64,000 nucleotides of DNA from Mactromeris polynyma (Eukaryota > Mollusca > Bivalvia > Venerida > Mactridae), in the NCBI GenBank assembly GCA_032209605.1, contig JASFXZ010000001.1:34414619-34478618 (forward strand), written 5' to 3'. The notes below the pieces were generated by a model, which searched no databases, was not told where the DNA came from, and worked only from the letters and a program-made list of their open reading frames with translations. The translations under genes and the position numbers were made by a program. Below are positions 57,336 through 64,000 of this stretch, in pieces; the first letter of the stretch is position 1; each line of letters begins with the position of its first letter.

Positions 57336-60300
57336 CTAAAATAAAAATGAGAGACATTAAAGTAAAGTAACACTAGTAAGTCAACTGGTCACCTTACATA
57401 GCTGACGTACTTTTGAAATATTGCAATAAACCTTCCGTCATTGAATGCAAAATAATTACAGTAAAACCTCAATAATAAGACCATCATTGGGACCCTTGAA
57501 AACTGGTCTTCCTATTGGAGTGGTCTTAATATTGAGGTTGAATAAGGAGCAAAGCAGTGAAAATGGACTTGAAAATTGTGGTCTTAATAGTGAGGTGGTC
57601 TCATTATTGAGGTGGTCTATACGTGAGGTTTTATTGTAGTTAAAAATATTGATGAGTATATTATTTGGTATAGTTGCTACCATTACATAATTTATATCGA
57701 GTAAATATTTATTTTAGGTAAACATTGGGATAAATCGAATATTTACATTAATATTAGGCATTTCACAGAAAAGAACGTATTATAATTGTCCAATGCATGA
57801 AAAACATTAACATACCGAGGGATGTTCATAATGCAGTGACTTGAAGAAATCTTCAAACTGAGGTCTCCCAAAGTGTGTCATTGCTCTAAGGCCAGTGAAC
57901 AAACTTTTACCACAAATCTTCTGGAAATGTCTCTCGCAGATGTACTGAAAATGTTACAAAATTGCAATATATGTTCAAGTTTATTAGGGCGTCCAGCATA
58001 AAGTTTGTTCAGCGGATAGATATAGGTACATATATACCGGTATGTGATTTTAGCAAGATTATGATGTTTTCATCATAGATTCTGTTGATCGATAGAGTTT
58101 GACTTGACAATGTTAAGCATTATTTATCATTATTATTACAACTAATCCTATAAATCTGATGCGAAATACAGTCCAACACTCGTTACATTGACATTCGATA
58201 CAACTGAAGTTTCGTTTAACGACGAATCTGTATATAGTGTTTTTTAATCAAATTCAACATAGCGACATATTCATTACAATGACATAAATCCAGGGAACAA
58301 ACGTGGCAGTTATAACGAGAGTTGATTGTACATCGCTACACTACGACACTAAGCAGGCAACTTGGAAGTTTAGTTTCGACACATGAAAAAATATTGTTTT
58401 CCATTATTTAAGAGTACAGAAAATATGACAGAACTTACCAACATTGTAGTACGTAGATCAAACTTCTGTTGGAACTGTGTGATAAATATATGAACATTTA
58501 CCAGACGTTGAGGGTCATTTTCTTCAACCTGTCATATATAAGGGATAACATTTATTTATTTTAAGTTATTATTAATATGTACAGAATATTTTGTCTATCG
58601 ATGATGAAATGAAATTTGCAAATAAAGTATGCTACAGTTGTCATGTAACTATCATTCAGAATGTACATGCTTTCCATTTAATCAGCCTCCTATGAAACAA
58701 GAAGAATACAAAAAGAAAATCGTCTGCAGTCTTTATTATATATGGACCGCATTCCCCACCTGCATAGCTGTATGTTATACCCATCCCCCGTCTATGCAAT
58801 GATGAGTATATGTTTGGTTAATGTGGACTTCCATGCCATGCCCTACGCTTTTGTATTACATGGAGACAACTACTGATTTGAATCCTTTTATAACTCTTAA
58901 GATTTCTTCTTCCGTACCATAAAACTTGAAGAGGAACGTTCATAATATGTTTAGGTAAAGTTGAATTAATCTGGCTATAGAATGAAGTAAGTTAATGCAT
59001 ATAGTTGAACAAGTGTTTGGACATTAATTTTAAACACTTTACATACCTCACGTATGATGTCAGTCAACCACTCAAATTGTTTCTGAGTTCTGGTCACCCA
59101 TAGGAAGTAAACCTTTTCACAGGGAAATCTCACAGATTCAGTTTTAGATCGGAACACAATGTCTTTGAGAATGGAAGCAAACGGCGTAACACCAATACCA
59201 CCACCAACCAGCACTGAGACCTTGTATCTATACCAGTCCTGATGGCCCTCTCCAAATGGTCCGTCCAGGTACAGCTGTGACAATGGAAAAAGTGTTGACA
59301 CTATCAGATACAGTGCAATATCTCCAGAACAACACCATTTGCAAGATGCAAATATCTGGGTGCAGTTGATAGGTTGTTGTTCTAGAGTGGTTAAGGAGGT
59401 TGTCAATAATGATTATGGAACAAGTTGATAATGTTGTTGCTAAAGACAGGGTAACTCTGACAAGATCGCTATGAACATGACTCTTATGGCTTTTATCAAA
59501 GCCGGCTAGTTTTGTTTATCCGTTATTTAATTTCAACTGACTTAGAAGAGTTGTACAATGGGTTGACTTATGCAATGACATTTACATTGAAGAAATCTCA
59601 TTCACTGTTTTGAAAACTATTACGAAAGACAACGCAACCAAGAATGAATGTTTGGAATATGTGCAATTAATGTAAATTGGTCAGAGGAGCTTACCAAATT
59701 ATCTTTTCAATTGAGGCATTTTGATGAAAATATCTAATGATATACAATACAGTGCCACCTCTCTAGGGCAGCACCCTATCGGAGACACATAGTTTGTTGC
59801 TCTAGAGAGGTCGTATTGGTAGTAAATGTTTACTACAGAAAAACAATCGTGGGAAGGCCGCTCTAGAGTGGCCACAATGTATATTTTGTGGCAGAAGAGG
59901 TAGTATTCATATTTACCTTTGGAAACGGTTTTCCATCCCTGTTGTTGAGGTCGTATGTTTGTCTCATGTTCATTGTCCATGGTCCTACAGCACGAATATG
60001 AAGACTTAGATGTTCCTCGTGTGGGGCAGATGTCAGTGTAAACGGGTGGTATTCACCCTCACCGAGTTCCAAGCATGCAACACGAACCCACTGACCAGAT
60101 CTATACTCAAAGTCCAATGGACGCTTGAAAGTAAGACCTAGAACACCTAGAGGGAACGAGAGAGAACATTTATGAATATCGTAAATCCCTGTATAACACT
60201 ATGTATATTCTTATTGCTGTAGATTTTAATGTATGTAAATTGTCGTAAAATAGCAACATTAAAAAATTAAATTCAGGGAAAAGTATTGACATCATTTAGG

Positions 60301-61977
60301 AACTGGTTCATGTCATGCATGTAGAACTTCAAAATGTAGCCTAATTTAACACGAGATAAATGAATTTCTTTTTTCCATAAATTCAAATGTCTCAAAAGAC
60401 ATTTATACTCTTGACACTATACATTTGCAAGTTACTAGTAAGTGAATTGAACAGATTCAGTAATATACCATACCTGAGGGTAGAAGTTCCGCTTTTTGTA
60501 CTGAGATATTCACCTTCTTTCTGCTTACACTGATGAGTTTGTCTATAACATAGATCACTAGGGGGCCGATCAGAAAGTTCTGGGTGAGGGGACTCTGTAC
60601 AAGGCGACCCATACCGTGCATGGTCATAAAGATGTACAATAGAATGTAGAAACTGTGAGTGAACCAAAAAGCTCCGAACAGATTTCTCCTGGCATATGGC
60701 ATAGCAAACACATACATGATGATAACAATGATCGTCAAGGCAATACCAGTCAATCCTGCAATGTATAGATAATTCCATTTGAAGCACCCATCTGACTAAT
60801 ACTGGTCAAAACCCTTGTATAGATATAGCTCTTCTTTTCTGGTAAGTTTGTATTCAAAAGCAACCCGAGCAGACAGAACAATCGGTGTCGGGCAAAATTA
60901 TTACAAAACTGTCGAAGAGCGTTAACATGTATATAACTGTTATCTTTACATTAATAACCAATGAAAGTGTCTAGAGTTGTCTCTCTTGTATTATATTATC
61001 ATCATGTTTAAATATCATATAGTGCTTGTATAGAATATAGATTGGTTATATTTTGCAAATTCAGTAAGCCTTAGGCCCATGTGGACATAAAAACAATACA
61101 TACAATTTTATATAACAGACGTAACAAGTGGCAACTAGTCAATATAAATGCATGCCACTTTGATAGTGAGTTGCTGTATTACTGCCATATTGATAAGTAC
61201 ACATTAAATTCTACAATAGTGCGAAGTTTGGTTATTTTTATTATATTATGTTACATACACATACAAAACATAACAGTAACTATTTGACTATCACAACCCA
61301 TTTGTGATACCATGATGTGGTGTTTCTCTATAACGTACATTCGTGAACTGATAGAAACTGTCACAGTTGCAGAACTAAGCGATTTGAGTAATGAAACAAC
61401 CAGTACAGAATATTGCCTTAAACCATCATTATATAATTACAATTTACCTGTTATTGTTGTCCATGCCCAGTAATGGAAGGAAGCAAGTTGGTCACTCCTG
61501 AAAAAGTAGTACCATTTAAATACAGGAGTATAGGAATGCAATGAACAGACATCTACGTATCACAAATGTAATGTTCATGCATATCATGCACGGCTAGCGT
61601 CATTCACTGATAATTCGATAATCATATATATACATTTAAGCTGTTAGTTATACCATAACCAATCGGCAGTGGTCAGATATTTCGTGCATGCGACCCTTAC
61701 ACTTTTTTAGTTGATGCTTTATCAAGCATTATTTTATACTTTGTGATTCTGTTTCGAAAACGAACTATATTTTGTAAATGCACAATGATAAAATGACCCT
61801 ACGCGGTATCCTGAATATTAAACAATACAATGAAATATCTAAATATCTTATAGATTGTAATTTGTGAATAACAATATACTCACGATCTGAAGTATTCACG
61901 GAAAACACAGTTCAGATCGCTGGAGGCCCATGTGGAGATGTGGTATAAATTAATACCATGCCCCACACAATGTACCA
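57210..61977 (-). CDS. DUOX: Dual oxidase, gene copy 2 (last 8 coding exons; 5' part off right edge)
   Basis: This is the 3' end of a second DUOX gene in the same orientation. It supplies residues equivalent to 1155-1563: haem-binding helices, the complete FAD and NADPH domains and the C-terminal ENF-stop. All exon boundaries, phases and lengths match copy 1 where both are present. In the shared exons the proteins differ at only three positions. Introns are also alignable almost base for base, so the duplication is very recent, or the two copies are alleles. All frames seen here are open, so nothing marks it as a pseudogene. Confidence 0.96.
57458..57636. mobile_element. MITE, CAGTAAAACCTC family (copy D)
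   Basis: 179 bp with ends CAGTAAAACCTCAATAATA and (inverted) CAATAAAACCTCACGTATA, TA on both sides, in the last intron of DUOX copy 2. Confidence 0.8.
57816..57944 (-). CDS. DUOX: DUOX copy 2, exon 29: NADPH-binding domain
   Basis: 129 bases encoding [20 protein letters not shown], then [20 protein letters not shown] and [18 protein letters not shown] and THFGRP are DUOX signatures in the expected order. Confidence 0.98.
58169..58328. mobile_element. MITE, CAGTCCAACACTCG family
   Basis: Ends CAGTCCAACACTCGTTAC and (inverted) CAATCAACTCTCGTTATAA, flanked by TA, in intron 28 of copy 2. Same size class and target as the other CAGT-ended elements. Confidence 0.65.
58439..58528 (-). CDS. DUOX: DUOX copy 2, exon 28: NADPH-binding domain
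   Basis: 90 bases encoding [20 protein letters not shown] and then [10 protein letters not shown]. The V.[VI]HI[YF]ITQ....FDLRTTML pattern is diagnostic for DUOX. Phase 0 at both ends. Confidence 0.97.
59047..59274 (-). CDS. DUOX: DUOX copy 2, exon 27: NADPH-binding domain
   Basis: Encodes [40 protein letters not shown] and ending [24 protein letters not shown] and the GGGIGVTPF loop contact NADPH in the NOX family. This exon of copy 1 is off the left edge, so it is represented only here. Confidence 0.98.
59917..60146 (-). CDS. DUOX: DUOX copy 2, exon 26: FAD-binding domain
   Basis: 230 bases encoding the FAD domain with HPFTLTSAP. The protein is identical to copy 1, with about three silent changes. 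It joins in phase to exon 27, giving [15 protein letters not shown]. Confidence 0.97.
60474..60755 (-). CDS. DUOX: DUOX copy 2, exon 25
   Basis: 282 bases encoding two membrane helices with the haem histidines of FTHSF and TMHGM, ending KAELLPSG. The protein equals that of copy 1; I see a single silent base difference (near 60655). Confidence 0.97.
61448..61497 (-). CDS. DUOX: DUOX copy 2, exon 24
   Basis: A 50-base micro-exon encoding [17 protein letters not shown]. It differs from copy 1 by one residue (Ala for Thr). Donor GTAAAT and acceptor TTTCAG are shared with copy 1. Confidence 0.93.
61884..61977 (-). CDS. DUOX: DUOX copy 2, exon 23
   Basis: Encodes [20 protein letters not shown] and then [11 protein letters not shown], with the second haem histidine. 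It has Ala and Ser where copy 1 has Ser and Asn, inside the extracellular loop. Same 94-base length and phase as in copy 1. Confidence 0.95.
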
Positions 61978-62430
61978 CTGAAATAAATACATCATATTTT
62001 ACCCCATGGTTGCAGTTTAGTACTCAGCGCTCAATGTCACTCAGAATATAATATTTTATATCAAAACCAATGCTGGTGAACTACATATATACATATTAAC
62101 ATTTTACAAATACATGTACGTAAAACAGAAAACTGTCCTTACTCGCACATATAAAGCACAATGGTATTTGCCATGAAAGTACTACTCAAGGTTAATTTAG
62201 TCACGATTTTCATTAAACACTGGAGTTACAGGTATATACATTTATAGATCCCGCATCACTCATGCATATTCATCCAAATGTATAATTATTATAATGTGGT
62301 GTTAAACAAAAATATGCGATGATTGTACAGCACGTGAGGGTTGAATGTTAGAGATTAAATTTCAAGCTTAAAGGACATTAGTGTTCAAATGTCCTTACAA
62401 ATATTGATTAAACGGTACTCTGCATGCAAC

Positions 62431-63041
62431 ATAATAAATCCAATTATTTAAAAAAAAATGTATATAATTAAATAGAAAATGAGTTTCCCAGTACCGGATC
62501 GATAAAATACCGTTTATAATGTTTATTGACAAGCCTTATGATGATTTTGTTAATATATTTCTCTACCGGTTTCATCCGGAGGTTAACATGTTACTTAGCA
62601 TTTATTCAGTTACTTTCATTATAAGGCTTGTCATTAAACGGTATTATATATATATAAATATATATATTAATTGGAAATAAGTTGAAATGGAAAGTTTTGA
62701 GCTCGGAGACTGTTTCCAATACCCGTTTTCAGAAACGCTACTCCACTCACACTCACTGAGAAAATCCGGTTTTAATTATCTAACGGTCCGTGCTTTCGAG
62801 TGTGACTTCGCCCTAACTAGAAATTGGTATTCACAAAGGTTAAGGTAGCTGGAGTAGACTCGAATGAGTGAGTATTTCTTGAGTGAAGGATTCGGCCACT
62901 TGACAGTGACTCCAGTTTCACTCAATTGTCGTTTCTTAATACCGATAGTAGACTCGTGTAAAATTATACAAATGTATAGTATTTCTGTGTCTTTAAGAGT
63001 TAAACAACATATATGCTCGTCATGATACATGTACTGGCCAC
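62431..63041. mobile_element. 611-bp insertion present only in DUOX copy 2
   Basis: Copy 1 reads continuously across 2849/2850, while copy 2 carries 611 extra bases here, in the intron upstream of exon 23. Inside are a hairpin MITE (62508-62645, arms with ATACCGTTTA and GACAAGCCTTAT), an AT microsatellite and a GAGTG/CACTC-rich block (62700-62900) like that at 3838-4008. Probably nested insertions. Confidence 0.8.
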
Positions 63042-64000
63042 ATATATTAATGTTGCAATAAATTATTTTCCGCCACCCTTGTGTTCGAAAGTTCACATTT
63101 TGAACTCTCATATATCTCTGCACACAGTATCTACCTCTACTGGAAAGCATTTAAATTCATAGATATTGTTTTAGCCCCTTCTTATTTCAATATAACCAAG
63201 GTGATCTAAAACCCTCAAAACAGGACAGTGAAGAAACCACAGCAATATAAGATTTACACCATCATAAGGTGAAAAGTTTGATCTCTAACATTTGTTTGCA
63301 CACGAAAGAGTTTTTGTTTATTGCGACTTGAAGATATTTTCCTTCTATAATCCAATAGGAAGTTGGTCGGACAACACTGACATGAAAGGTGGGTATGATT
63401 TTAAGTCGTATATTTGTTAATTAGTTCCGAAAGGGAAAACGAGTTTGTTGATTAAAACAAAGATGAACAATTCATGAAATAAGCTGAATAAGGTTTGATA
63501 AATTTATTAGAAATATTATAATGCGATCATTTATTCATGCCACAATTTTATGACATATAATTATTGAAGTCATTATTGCTTTACATGTTCGAATAGATTA
63601 CCATTTCGATCGAATAGTTATCTGATAACAAACTATTACTACTAAAATATAAAGTCAATAATTTAAATTAATCTATTATAATAAGTTTCAACTTTTGTTA
63701 GAAGAAATAAATATCAATGACAAGTATTACGTTTTAAATGTGTGTATATTATTGTATGTGTAAAGAAAATGTCATCAATATGAAAAGTGTAGGTGCAAAA
63801 GCATTATCTAAATTTCAACTAGATTTAAACAATGTAATTTAAATCCGTAAGAGCTGGATATTATTTTTTCATTTTAAATGTAGAACAAAACATTATCATT
63901 AAAGCTATCGTTTGATTTCTTCGGTACATCCATTTATATACACAGTAGTCTACTTGTTGGATTACGCATGTATAAAATTATTTCCATCATTAGACCATGA

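Larger units (their letters stand above)
59535..64000. repeat. Large direct repeat, right copy (pairs with 1-3829)
   Basis: Same order and orientation as the left copy. Larger differences are the 611-bp insertion at 62431-63041 and small indels, for example near 61310-61350 and 63650. Confidence 0.93.

Noticed and set aside
57210..61977. Copy 2 as a pseudogene
   Set aside because: All eight exons are open, with intact splice sites, haem, FAD and NADPH motifs and the terminal ENF.

Overview
The window looks like nuclear DNA of an invertebrate animal, most likely a mollusc. It is AT-rich, its genes are split by GT-AG introns, it has tRNA-headed SINEs, and it is crowded with short DNA-transposon relics (MITEs) and minisatellites. 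I cannot name the species from sequence alone.

The only gene family I can support is dual oxidase (DUOX), on the minus strand. Gene copy 1 starts with an ATG at 42690 and runs leftwards through 26 coding exons to 383. Its last four exons should lie just left of base 1. Gene copy 2 enters from the right edge: its last eight coding exons lie between 61977 and the stop codon at 57210-57212. Joining the 26 exons of copy 1 to the last four of copy 2 gives one uninterrupted frame of about 1563 residues, the normal DUOX size. Domain order is signal peptide, peroxidase-homology ectodomain, first membrane helix, cytosolic PH-like and EF-hand region, six-helix ferric reductase core with four haem histidines, FAD domain and NADPH domain ending in the family's usual ENF. 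Such an enzyme moves electrons from cytosolic NADPH through FAD and two haems to oxygen, making extracellular superoxide or hydrogen peroxide under calcium control. No DUOX maturation factor (DUOXA) is visible.

Bases 1-3829 and about 59535-64000 are the same sequence at an offset of about 59.5-60.2 kb, introns included. The window is therefore about one period of a head-to-tail duplication (about 45 kb of gene plus about 14.5 kb of spacer), or two haplotypes wrongly placed in series by the assembly.

Layout: 1-5050, membrane and FAD exons; 5050-8920, large intron with a hairpin, a MITE and a 64-bp array; 8922-12730, EF-hand and PH-like exons; 14167-28772, ectodomain exons, with a 4.1-kb 17-bp minisatellite in intron 7 and small arrays that copy splice donors beside exons 8 and 3; 28773-38397, intron 2 with 39-bp and 25-bp arrays, a mariner relic and a MITE seen with its empty site; 38398-42690, exons 2 and 1 around 24-bp and 69-bp arrays; 42691-57209, intergenic, with SINEs, MITEs and 12-, 28/31- and 41-bp arrays; 57210-61977, end of copy 2. 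The long repetitive open frames in the arrays follow from unit lengths and are not treated as genes.
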